From: an uncultured Prevotella sp. | GTDB lineage: Bacteria > Bacteroidota > Bacteroidia > Bacteroidales > Bacteroidaceae | DNA: 6,520 bases | NCBI GenBank assembly: GCA_900543975.1 | Contig: UQTI01000095.1 | Span: 1 to 6,520 of the forward strand | Direction of reading: 5' to 3' | Part shown: positions 1 to 6,440 of the stretch, in pieces | Numbering within the stretch: position 1 is the stretch's first letter | Layout: every line of letters begins with the position of its first letter | Position numbers and translations under genes: made by a program | Notes under the pieces: generated by a model | What the model was told of the DNA's origin: nothing | What the model saw: the letters and a program-made list of their open reading frames with translations, nothing else | Database searches by the model: none

Positions 1-14
1 AATTTGTTAATTTT

Positions 15-59
15 TTAGACTATAAAGATACGAAAAATATCTAATATAAGCAAGTCTAA
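15..59. repeat. Nested inverted repeat in AT-rich DNA
   Basis: A 7-bp pair, TTAGACT (15-21) and AGTCTAA (53-59), encloses a 5-bp pair, AGATA (26-30) and TATCT (38-42), around a CGAAAAA loop. Together they could fold as a two-tier hairpin. No T-run follows on either strand, so I do not call it a terminator. No gene is visible around it. In AT-rich DNA such pairs can arise by chance. Confidence 0.3.
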
Positions 60-84
60 TACATTAATAATCAATATCTTACAA

Positions 85-119
85 TTTGAAATGTTGCAGT
101 TTTTATCCGAATAATTTTG
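85..119 (+). promoter_or_regulatory. Weak candidate Bacteroidota-type promoter
   Basis: TAATTTTG (112-119) matches the TAnnTTTG -7 consensus of Bacteroidota primary sigma promoters. A TTTG (85-88) lies upstream, but the 23-nt spacing is longer than the usual 19-21. A transcript would run through the 22-bp repeats and then antisense into the 3' end of the minus-strand phosphohydrolase gene. It has no visible protein-coding target, so it is either spurious or drives a small or antisense RNA. Confidence 0.2.
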
Positions 120-152
120 ATGCGTCTGCCCTGAAGAAGCTTGATTGTCATC

Positions 153-217
153 GTACCCCGACCGAGGTACGCATGTATCCCGACCGAGGTACGCATACAC
201 CCCGAACGAAACGAGAC
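153..217. repeat. 22-bp GC-rich tandem repeat, two copies plus a degenerate third
   Basis: Two adjacent 22-bp units (153-174 and 175-196) differ at one base and share CCCGACCGAGGTACGCAT. A diverged third unit (197-217) keeps CCCGA-CGA. Each unit contains CCGACCGAGG, and the first has GTACC (153-157) able to pair with GGTAC (166-170); the second has a weakened version of the same hairpin. The block is clearly more GC-rich than its AT-rich surroundings. I cannot assign a function; a small structured RNA, a protein-binding array or a simple duplication are all possible. Confidence 0.7.
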
Positions 218-247
218 GACTTTCAAAAAAATTTGACATTATGCGCG

Positions 248-284
248 TTGCTTAACAAGCAAATTTTGCTATAAGGATTTCCTT
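248..284. repeat. Cluster of three small, partly competing hairpins
   Basis: TTGCTT (248-253) pairs with AAGCAA (257-262) over a 3-nt loop. AGCAA (258-262) can instead pair with TTGCT (266-270), so the two stems are mutually exclusive. A third stem is AAGGA (273-277) with TCCTT (280-284). This lies just downstream of the phosphohydrolase gene on the minus strand and might be part of its 3' untranslated region. None of the stems is followed directly by a T-run, so a terminator is not shown. Confidence 0.35.
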
Positions 285-301
285 CACAACACAAAAAAAA
301 G

Positions 302-325
302 ATTGTCTCTATTGTCTCTATTGTC
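302..325. repeat. 9-bp tandem repeat covering the stop codon of the minus-strand gene
   Basis: ATTGTCTCT occurs at 302-310 and 311-319, followed by a partial copy ATTGTC (320-325). Read on the minus strand each full unit carries an in-frame TAG, so the phosphohydrolase reading frame meets TAG at 318-320 and again at 309-311. A run of eight T (293-300 on the minus strand) follows, but no hairpin precedes it. Confidence 0.7.
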
Positions 326-2459
326 GTTTAAAATCCTCTTCTTTAGGCTTCTCCTCCACAGGAGCCTCAGCAGTTGCCGCCTCTTCCTCTTTGGGTTTCT
401 CCTCCTTCTCCTTCTTCAGTTCAGGATATTGAATTCTGGTGTGGTAGATAGCTTTCAGGCGCTCGATGAGCACCAGTTTAGAGACAGCAAGGTCATGGAA
501 GGTGATGGGGCAGTCGCGGAAACAGCCTGCTGCCACATCGCCGTCGATAATGCGGTTGACGAGCTGACTGATGGTCTCCTCCGTATATTTGTCGAGCGAA
601 CGCGAGGCTGCCTCTACCCCATCGGCAATCATCAGGATGGCCTGCTCGCGCGTGAAGGGGTTAGGGCCAGGATAGGTGAACGGTGCGGGGTCCACCTCCT
701 CATCAGGATGCTCGTTCTTATAGTTGATGTAGAAATATTTGGCAAGGCCGGCACCGTGGTGCGTGAGGATAAAGTCTTTTATGATTTGCGGCAAGTTGGC
801 TTTCTCTGCCATCTTCACGCCCTCGGTCACATGACTGATAATGATGCGTGCGCTCTCCTTGAGAGGCATGTTGTCATGGGGGTTCACGCCCGCCTGGTTC
901 TCGGTAAAGAACACGGGGTTCGCCATCTTGCCTATGTCGTGGTAGAGGGCGCCGGTGCGCACAAGCAGCGAGTTGGCGCCGATCTTGTTGGCAATCTCCG
1001 ACGCGAGGTTACCCACGGTTATTGAGTGCTGGAACGTGCCGGGAGCAATCTCGCTGAGGTCACGCAGCAGTCCGCGGTTGGTGTTGGACAGCTCAAAGAG
1101 CGTGACGTTCGACACGAAACCGAAGGTCTTCTCTATGACATACATGAGCGGATAGGCAAGGAGCAGGAGCACGCCGTTCACGGCAAAATGGATGTTCATC
1201 TCCTGATCCATCTTCATGAAGTCGTTGTCCTGCATCATCTGCAACGACAGGTAGACAACGGCTGAAGACACAGCCACAAGAAGAGCCGTGCGGAAGACCT
1301 GGGCACGGCGCAGCAGTTCGCGGAGCGAGTAGATTGCCACGAAGCCAGCCACGAGCTGTATGATGATAAACTCGTACTGATATTTCACAGCAGCCGCACA
1401 GATGAGCACCATCGTGACGTGTGTGGTGAAAGCCGTGCGCGAGTCCATGAACACCCGCACAAACATGGGCACGATGGCAAAGGGAATGATGTAGACGCTC
1501 AGGAAGTTGTGGCGCATGAACAGCGACAGCACCACGGGGAAGAGCGTTATGAGCACATAGAGCATGGCTATGCTTCGCGGTTTCTCAAAATAGTCGCGGC
1601 GGAAGAGCACGAGATAGGCTGTGAAGATGATGACCATGATGCCCACATAGAGAATCTGTCCGAGGAGCGTGCTGGTGAGCTGGTTCTCGGTAGCTATGCG
1701 GCGGTTGAGCTCGCGCTCAAAGGAGCTGAGCACACGGTAGGTATACTCGCTCACGATGTCGCCGCGGTCGATGATCTTCTGACCGCTCATGACCATGCCG
1801 CTGGCAGGCGGTATGCTGCTCAGCAGGTCGTTCTTCTCGGTCTCGCTGCGTTCGCGGTCGTAGATGAGGTTGGGCTCCAGATAGTTGGTGAGGTTACATT
1901 TTGACAGGAGCAGGCGGTGCGGACTGAGCTTCTCGTCGAGAAACAGCTGTTCGTAGGCCGACAGCGTGGAGTAGATGCAGCCTATCTGTTCTGACCGCGC
2001 GTTGTTGCCGCTCACTATGCGAATGGTCGAGGTAGAGTCTTTGTAAACGTTGTTATAGTCGGGCGTGTTCATGATGCCCGCCTGGTAAAGACGGTGCAGG
2101 CGGTCAACCACGAGCGGCACATACTGGTAAGGAAGACCGGGCAGGCCATCCTTAAAATCGTGCACGAAGCGTTTGACCTGTTGCTGCTCTACATCAGGTT
2201 TGTAGTTGTAGTAGGGCTGATAGTTTTCCATCAGCGAGTCTTCCTCTTCCTTTATGGCCTCATCGGTCTTATAGATAGGAAAATCAAACTTGGCGATGAA
2301 CGACCCGTACATCCAGGGTTTGCCCACATCGTAGCGGAAACGTTGTCCCTGCTCTCGCGGCATCACCCACACAATGATGGTCACGGTGACGATGACCAAG
2401 AGCGTGCGTGTGACGGTGTTGCGCCAAAAATGGCCCTCATTATTATAAAATTCATTCAT
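318..2459 (-). CDS. 7TM-HD membrane phosphohydrolase (PgpH/YqfF-like), putative cyclic di-AMP phosphodiesterase
   Basis: A 713-residue inner-membrane protein with the order of the 7TM-HD family. A first membrane segment (about residues 19-33) is followed by an extracytoplasmic 7TMR-HDED-type region (about 35-260), seven predicted membrane helices (about 263-448) and a cytoplasmic HD domain (about 470-620). HD metal-site signatures are visible: FQHS with His478, YHDIGK with His507-Asp508, and THHG with His567-His568. The last 33 residues are a Lys/Glu-rich tail. Studied homologues (Listeria PgpH) hydrolyse cyclic di-AMP; that substrate is inferred here from the family. I chose ATG at 2457-2459 because the membrane anchor begins shortly after it; the same frame stays open for 344 codons further upstream, but that part is antisense to gltX and resembles nothing. 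No Shine-Dalgarno is seen. The gene is divergent from gltX. Confidence 0.9.
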   Translation of the reverse strand: MNEFYNNEGHFWRNTVTRTLLVIVTVTIIVWVMPREQGQRFRYDVGKPWMYGSFIAKFDFPIYKTDEAIKEEEDSLMENYQPYYNYKPDVEQQQVKRFVHDFKDGLPGLPYQYVPLVVDRLHRLYQAGIMNTPDYNNVYKDSTSTIRIVSGNNARSEQIGCIYSTLSAYEQLFLDEKLSPHRLLLSKCNLTNYLEPNLIYDRERSETEKNDLLSSIPPASGMVMSGQKIIDRGDIVSEYTYRVLSSFERELNRRIATENQLTSTLLGQILYVGIMVIIFTAYLVLFRRDYFEKPRSIAMLYVLITLFPVVLSLFMRHNFLSVYIIPFAIVPMFVRVFMDSRTAFTTHVTMVLICAAAVKYQYEFIIIQLVAGFVAIYSLRELLRRAQVFRTALLVAVSSAVVYLSLQMMQDNDFMKMDQEMNIHFAVNGVLLLLAYPLMYVIEKTFGFVSNVTLFELSNTNRGLLRDLSEIAPGTFQHSITVGNLASEIANKIGANSLLVRTGALYHDIGKMANPVFFTENQAGVNPHDNMPLKESARIIISHVTEGVKMAEKANLPQIIKDFILTHHGAGLAKYFYINYKNEHPDEEVDPAPFTYPGPNPFTREQAILMIADGVEAASRSLDKYTEETISQLVNRIIDGDVAAGCFRDCPITFHDLAVSKLVLIERLKAIYHTRIQYPELKKEKEEKPKEEEAATAEAPVEEKPKEEDFKRQ

Positions 2460-2527
2460 AAAATAGCCTATTAGTGGTTTACACTGCGAAAATACTAAAA
2501 AATAAGCCAAAAATGAAAAAAAAATAG

Positions 2528-2543
2528 TATTTTTGCAAAAATA
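2528..2543. promoter_or_regulatory. Palindromic TAnnTTTG box, candidate bidirectional promoter core
   Basis: TATTTTTGCAAAAATA is a perfect 16-bp palindrome. Its left half reads TATTTTTG on the plus strand and its right half reads the same on the minus strand; both match the Bacteroidota -7 consensus TAnnTTTG. It sits between the divergent phosphohydrolase gene and gltX. Inferred transcript starts would be near 2541 for gltX and near 2530 for the phosphohydrolase gene. Neither side has a clear TTTG -33 element at the usual spacing, which lowers confidence. The site could alternatively be a dimeric repressor operator. Confidence 0.45.
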
Positions 2544-2654
2544 AACAAAATATGAATTTAAGGTGGAGCTAAACACCGCCCATCGTTTTTGGTTTTTAGT
2601 ACGATGGCAACGGGTAAAACCCACGTTAAAAAAACTATTTAACAAGAGATAAAG
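2541..2654 (+). promoter_or_regulatory. Structured 5' leader of gltX with a possible six-codon ORF
   Basis: Downstream of the inferred start site three hairpins can form in a row. They are GGTG (2562-2565) with CACC (2574-2577), CATCGT (2581-2586) with ACGATG (2601-2606), and GGGT (2612-2615) with ACCC (2619-2622) extended by AAC/GTT. A short frame ATG (2552) to TAA (2572) encodes MNLRWS. No T-run follows the last hairpin, so a classical attenuator is not evident. No consensus ribosome binding site precedes ATG 2655. I recognise no known riboswitch or T-box. The pairing is seen in sequence; any regulatory role is inference. Confidence 0.3.
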
Positions 2655-4172
2655 ATGACAGACAGAAGAGTTAGGGTGCGCTTTGCACCGAGTCCGACAG
2701 GTCCTTTGCACATCGGTGGTGTGCGTACAGCATTGTATAACTATCTTTTCGCACGTCAGCACGGTGGAGATCTCGTGTTCCGTATAGAGGACACCGACTC
2801 TCACCGCTTTGTGCCAGGAGCAGAAGACTATATTTTGGAGTCGTTCAAATGGTTGGGTATCAAGTTTGACGAAGGTGTGAGCTTCGGCGGAGACCATGGC
2901 CCTTACCGTCAGAGCGAGCGCCGCGACATATACAAGAAATATGTGAACCAGCTGCTCGACGCAGGAAAGGCTTACATCGCTTTCGACACGCCAGAACAGC
3001 TTGAGGCAAAGCGTGCCGAGATACCGAATTTCCAGTATGACGCCCACACACGCATGCAGATGACCAACTCGCTCACGCTCTCTAAGGAAGAGGTGGAGCA
3101 GCGCATTGCCGACGGCGAGCAATATGTTGTGCGCTTCATGGTGGAGCCAGGCATACAGGTACATGTCAACGACCTCATCAGAGGCGACGTGGTGATCAAG
3201 AGCGACATACTCGACGACAAGGTGCTCTACAAGAGCGCGGACGAGCTGCCCACATATCACCTTGCCAACATCGTCGACGACCACCTCATGGAGATCACAC
3301 ACGTCATTCGTGGCGAGGAGTGGCTGCCCAGCGCACCGCTCCATGTGCTCCTCTACCGCGCCTTCGGTTGGGAAGACACCATGCCCACATTTGCGCACCT
3401 GCCGCTGCTGCTGAAGCCCGAAGGCAAGGGCAAGCTGTCGAAGCGCGATGGTGACCGACTGGGATTCCCCGTGTTCCCGCTCGAATGGCACGACCCCAAG
3501 ACGGGCGAGGTGTCATCGGGATATCGCGAGAGCGGCTATTTCCCTGAGGCTGTTGTCAACTTCCTCGCTCTCCTGGGCTGGAACCCCGGCACCGAACAGG
3601 AGATGTTCTCGCTTGAGGAGCTGGTGAAGCTCTTCGACATAACAAAATGTTCAAAGTCGGGAGCCAAGTTCGACTTCCAGAAAGGCATGTGGTTCAACCA
3701 CGAGTATATGCTGCGCAAGAGCAACGAGGAGATTGCCGAGCTGTTCGCACCCATCGTTGCCAACAACGGCGTGGACGAGTCGATGGAGCGCATTACACAG
3801 GTGGTGGCCATGATGAAAGACCGCGTGAGCTTCGTCAAGGAGCTGTGGCCTCTCTGCTCGTTCTTCTTCATCGCACCGACCGAATATGACGCCAAGACGG
3901 TGAAGAAACGCTGGAAGGAAGACTCGGCAAAGGTCATGGGCGAGCTGGCTGAGGTGCTCAAAGGCATCGACGACTTCTCGATCGAGGGTCAGGAGCCTGT
4001 GGTGCTAAAATGGGTCGAGGACAAAGGCTACAAGCTGGGCGACGTGATGAACGCCTTCCGTCTGGCGCTTGTGGGCATTGGCAAGGGTCCCGGCATGTTC
4101 GACATATCGGCATTCCTCGGCAAGGAGGAGACCTTGAAACGTCTGGAAAAGGCCATCGAGGTACTGAAGTAA
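2655..4172 (+). CDS. gltX: Glutamyl-tRNA synthetase
   Basis: A 505-residue class I aminoacyl-tRNA synthetase that charges tRNA-Glu with glutamate in the cytoplasm, using ATP. The Rossmann-fold start RFAPSPTGPLHIGG carries the HIGH-type signature HIGG at residues 19-22, and the KMSKS-type loop is KLSKR at 260-264. The tRNA-recognition and anticodon-binding alpha-helical half follows to the end. Full length for the family. The Cys-based zinc site of some bacterial GluRS is absent: the corresponding region reads AYIAFDTPEQLEAKR, which I believe is usual for Bacteroidota. An insertion after the KLSKR loop (about residues 276-292, HDPKTGEVSSGYRESGYF) also looks like the Bacteroidota form. ATG 2655 puts the catalytic motif at the normal distance from the N-terminus. 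waaA follows after 38 bp on the same strand, suggesting co-transcription. Confidence 0.97.
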   Translation: MTDRRVRVRFAPSPTGPLHIGGVRTALYNYLFARQHGGDLVFRIEDTDSHRFVPGAEDYILESFKWLGIKFDEGVSFGGDHGPYRQSERRDIYKKYVNQLLDAGKAYIAFDTPEQLEAKRAEIPNFQYDAHTRMQMTNSLTLSKEEVEQRIADGEQYVVRFMVEPGIQVHVNDLIRGDVVIKSDILDDKVLYKSADELPTYHLANIVDDHLMEITHVIRGEEWLPSAPLHVLLYRAFGWEDTMPTFAHLPLLLKPEGKGKLSKRDGDRLGFPVFPLEWHDPKTGEVSSGYRESGYFPEAVVNFLALLGWNPGTEQEMFSLEELVKLFDITKCSKSGAKFDFQKGMWFNHEYMLRKSNEEIAELFAPIVANNGVDESMERITQVVAMMKDRVSFVKELWPLCSFFFIAPTEYDAKTVKKRWKEDSAKVMGELAEVLKGIDDFSIEGQEPVVLKWVEDKGYKLGDVMNAFRLALVGIGKGPGMFDISAFLGKEETLKRLEKAIEVLK

Positions 4173-4210
4173 TGAACAACTAATCGACGAAAGCAAAAAA
4201 TCACATTGCT

Positions 4211-5593
4211 GTGTACAACATTGCCATTTACATTTATCTTATAGGAGTGGCCATAGGAAGCCTCTTCAACAAGAAAATAAAGAAAATGTGGCGCGGCGAA
4301 CGCGAAGCGGTGGATCTACTGAAAGAAAAGGTGGATCCTACCGCCAAGTATGTATGGTTCCACGCCGCCTCCCTTGGCGAGTTTGAACAAGGAAGGCCTC
4401 TTATCGAACAACTGAGGGCTACGCATCCTGAATATAAGATCCTGCTTACCTTCTTCTCGCCTTCGGGCTATGAGGTAAGAAAAAACTATGAAGGTGCCGA
4501 CATTGTGTGCTACCTGCCACTCGACACCATACGCAACGCGCGAAGCTTCTTGCGTGCCGTGCATCCCATCATGGCGTTCTTCATAAAATATGAATTCTGG
4601 TACAACTACCTTCACATTCTGCGCCATCGAGGAGTGCCTGTTTACAGCGTGTCGAGCATCTTCCGACCAGGACAGGTGTTCTTCAAGTGGTATGGGCGCA
4701 ACTATGCCAAGGTGCTCCACTGCATAACCCATTTCTTTGTGCAGAACGAGATTAGCTTGCAGCTGCTCAAGGGCATAGGTATAGACGAAGCCACCGTGGT
4801 TGGCGACACACGCTTCGACCGTGTGCTGCAAATAAAAGAACAGTCGAAGGAGCTGCCGATCGTGGAGGCCTTTAAGGGCATAAACGGTAAAGGCGACGCT
4901 TGCAAGGAAGAGCTCTCTGAGGATGCCGGCAAGGGAGCCCTCTCTGAGGATGCTTGCAAGGGAGATCTCTCTAAGGATGCTTGCAAGGGAAATCTCTCTG
5001 AGGATGCTAGCAAGAAAGATCTCTCTGAGAACGGCTGCAAAGGTTGCAAGGTTTTCGTTGCCGGCTCAAGCTGGCAGCCCGATGAAGACATCTTCATTCG
5101 TTTCTTCAACGACCATCCTGACTGGAAGCTTATCATCGCGCCACACGTCATAGGTGAAGACCATCTGGCTTACATCCTTGACAAGCTGCAGATGAAGGTC
5201 GTGCGCTACACGCAAGCCACGGAACAGTCGGCAGCGGAGGCACGCTGTCTCATCATCGACTGCTTCGGTCTGCTCTCCACCATCTATCGTTACGGCGAGA
5301 TTGCTTATGTGGGCGGCGGCTTCGGCGTAGGCATTCACAACGTGCCTGAAGCGGCTGTGTGGGGTGTTCCCGTACTGTTCGGCCCCAACAACAAGCGCTT
5401 CCAGGAGGCTCAAGACCTGCTGGCATGTAAGGGCAGCTTCGAGGTGACCGACTATGACAGCTTCAACACCATCATCTCGCGCCTCATCTCTGACGACAAG
5501 TTCCGTCACCAGTGTGGCGAAGCAAGCGCCAATTATGTGAAGAGCCGCTCGGGAGCAACCGACATCATCATGAAAAGCGTGGTGGGAAAATGA
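4211..5593 (+). CDS. waaA: 3-deoxy-D-manno-octulosonic acid (Kdo) transferase with an in-frame repeat insertion
   Basis: WaaA (KdtA) transfers Kdo from CMP-Kdo to the lipid A precursor at the cytoplasmic face of the inner membrane, the first step of LPS core assembly. It is a GT-B glycosyltransferase (family GT30). A hydrophobic N-terminal anchor (residues 4-18) precedes the acceptor domain, with HAASLGEFEQG at 51-61 (Glu57 in the position of the catalytic base) and KYEFW at 126-130. The donor domain begins near FVAGSSW (282-288) and includes GGGFGVGIHN at 368-377 and the following EAA. At 460 residues it is about 50 longer than I expect for Bacteroidota relatives; the excess is a nine-residue tandem repeat at 229-277 between the two domains. 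The start is GTG at 4211: the frame has a stop at 4181 and no ATG in between. No Shine-Dalgarno is seen. Confidence 0.93.
   Translation: MYNIAIYIYLIGVAIGSLFNKKIKKMWRGEREAVDLLKEKVDPTAKYVWFHAASLGEFEQGRPLIEQLRATHPEYKILLTFFSPSGYEVRKNYEGADIVCYLPLDTIRNARSFLRAVHPIMAFFIKYEFWYNYLHILRHRGVPVYSVSSIFRPGQVFFKWYGRNYAKVLHCITHFFVQNEISLQLLKGIGIDEATVVGDTRFDRVLQIKEQSKELPIVEAFKGINGKGDACKEELSEDAGKGALSEDACKGDLSKDACKGNLSEDASKKDLSENGCKGCKVFVAGSSWQPDEDIFIRFFNDHPDWKLIIAPHVIGEDHLAYILDKLQMKVVRYTQATEQSAAEARCLIIDCFGLLSTIYRYGEIAYVGGGFGVGIHNVPEAAVWGVPVLFGPNNKRFQEAQDLLACKGSFEVTDYDSFNTIISRLISDDKFRHQCGEASANYVKSRSGATDIIMKSVVGK
4895..5041 (+). repeat. 27-bp in-frame tandem repeat inside waaA
   Basis: Five 27-bp units (4895-4921, 4922-4948, 4949-4975, 4976-5002, 5003-5029) and a partial sixth (5030-5041) sit head to tail. 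The encoded nine-residue unit is close to DACKGDLSE. Units three and four match at 25 of 27 bases, units one and three at 23 of 27. Because 27 is a multiple of three, copy-number change would keep the frame. Short related sequences flank the block (AACGGTAAAGG at 4883 and AACGGCTGCAAAGG at 5030). The peptide is hydrophilic and holds Cys at 231, 249, 258, 276 and 279 of WaaA. Confidence 0.92.
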
Positions 5594-5664
5594 AAGCTTA
5601 ACAGACATTCTAGATGCTTAACAACCCCCAAACAATTGGTTAGCATAAAAGAAATTGGAAATGC

Positions 5665-5704
5665 AAAAAGCGTATGGCCTTCACCGGTCATACGCTTTTT
5701 GTTT
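5665..5704 (+). terminator. Strong rho-independent terminator after waaA
   Basis: AAAAAGCGTATG (5665-5676) pairs perfectly with CATACGCTTTTT (5689-5700). The stem extends inward by GCC/GGT with one wobble around a TTCACC loop, giving about 15 bp. The T-run of the right arm continues as GTTT. It lies 71 bp after the waaA stop and would end the gltX-waaA transcript. Because the left arm starts with an A-run, it can also work for transcription arriving from the right. Confidence 0.92.
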
Positions 5705-5750
5705 AAAGGTCCTTAAACATCTTGCCGTCTATAATGGGAGCAAGTATGTG

Positions 5751-5944
5751 TTTAAACCCAAATCGGTCGTTAGGGCTTGCTTGGATTTTGGATTTTTAGA
5801 AGAATGGATTTTGTTTGGCTTTTAATGAGTAATAGCGAGCTATTGCGAATTAAAAACAAGCAAAAGACAACTTATAAAAACCAAAAGACTGCAAGCAGTT
5901 GTAAAATAATTCATAAAACGGCCTAATGACCGTTTTGGGTTAAA
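5751..5944. repeat. 194-bp imperfect palindromic element, MITE-like
   Basis: Three successive pairs of inverted arms share roughly one centre. The outer arms 5751-5774 and 5922-5944 match at 21 of 24 positions (shared core CCTAA-GACCG-TTTGGGTT). The middle arms 5775-5801 and 5872-5896 match at about 21 of 27. The inner arms are TTTTAAT/ATTAAAA (5820-5826, 5849-5855) and AATAGC/GCTATT (5831-5836, 5839-5844). The right side has about 25 extra bases at 5897-5921. The right arm also folds on its own (AAAACGG/CCGTTTT at 5915-5936). No ORF is inside. A non-autonomous mobile element is the best guess; a structured RNA is an alternative. Confidence 0.6.
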
Positions 5945-6025
5945 TTAGGGTTCACTAAATTATTTTTACTAAGCAGCCACGCTTGGGGCTAAAACTCTAA
6001 TGAGGTAATCAATGCTGTCTGAAAT

Positions 6026-6039
6026 CCTTCTTTTGAAGG
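6026..6039. repeat. Small hairpin at the head of the 53-bp tandem repeat
   Basis: CCTTC (6026-6030) and GAAGG (6035-6039) pair around a TTTT loop, overlapping the first bases of the tandem repeat. The second repeat copy lacks the left arm, so the hairpin is unique to the junction with upstream sequence. Confidence 0.35.
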
Positions 6040-6139
6040 CCTTTAGACACAATTATGAGAAAATGGGACAGAGAAGTAGCCTAAGATGAAGGCCTATAGA
6101 CCCAATTATGCGAAAATGAAAAAAAGAAGTAGCCTAAGA
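6034..6139. repeat. 53-bp tandem duplication
   Basis: Two adjacent 53-bp copies (6034-6086 and 6087-6139) match at 46 of 53 positions without gaps. Both begin TGAAGGCCT and end GAAGTAGCCTAAGA; most differences cluster in the middle, where the second copy is A-rich. No coding frame is conserved through them. Function is unknown. Confidence 0.85.
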
Positions 6140-6383
6140 AACTTCATTATATTTTTTGCAAAGAAGCAAGCCCTATCCATGTGTCGTCCATTGTCGTCAA
6201 GTTTCGCCTAGATGTCGTTTACCGGGTAAAACCTTTTGGAGGTTTCGAATGAGGCCTCCACCTCGTTCCTATCGCGCCGATGGCCCTCTTCTTGTCCTCA
6301 GCGTGGCAGACGTTTTCTTTCTTGGGAGGTCGTCTAAGCGGATGGTTATGACAGTCGACATGACAATCCTTGTTAATTATGCT

Positions 6384-6440
6384 TATCCCCACTAAATTTC
6401 CACTGAGACGTAAACTCAGCCTTGAGACATGTGGGAGATA
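6384..6440. repeat. Two-tier inverted repeat next to the rRNA terminator
   Basis: The outer arms TATCCCCAC (6384-6392) and GTGGGAGATA (6431-6440) pair with a single-base bulge. Inside, CTGAG (6403-6407) pairs with CTCAG (6415-6419). It lies just beyond the T-run of the rRNA terminator in the direction of rRNA transcription. It could be a back-up structure or the end of a neighbouring element; no T-run follows. Confidence 0.35.

Noticed and set aside
281..317. Rho-independent terminator for the phosphohydrolase gene at the T-run 293-300 (minus strand).
   Set aside because: No stem precedes the T-run; only the 9-bp direct repeat does.
303..1025. A 240-codon plus-strand frame opposite the 3' half of the phosphohydrolase gene.
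   Set aside because: It is a mirror of the Lys/Glu-rich and HD-domain coding sequence with no recognisable domain.
2611..2621. The 11-mer CGGGTAAAACC recurs at 6223-6233.
   Set aside because: Several 11-mer matches are expected by chance in 6.5 kb, and the flanks do not match.
2460..3491. A 344-codon upstream extension of the minus-strand phosphohydrolase frame, running antisense through gltX.
   Set aside because: The extension has no family resemblance and overlaps a certain gene on the other strand. The membrane anchor expected at the N-terminus begins just after ATG 2459.
4923..5153. Repetitive alternative frames through the waaA repeat block on both strands.
   Set aside because: A repeat whose unit length is a multiple of three keeps all frames periodic and easily open. 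The waaA frame has intact catalytic domains on both sides.
6034..6139. Possible CRISPR array.
   Set aside because: The two copies abut directly with no spacers, and no cas gene is nearby.
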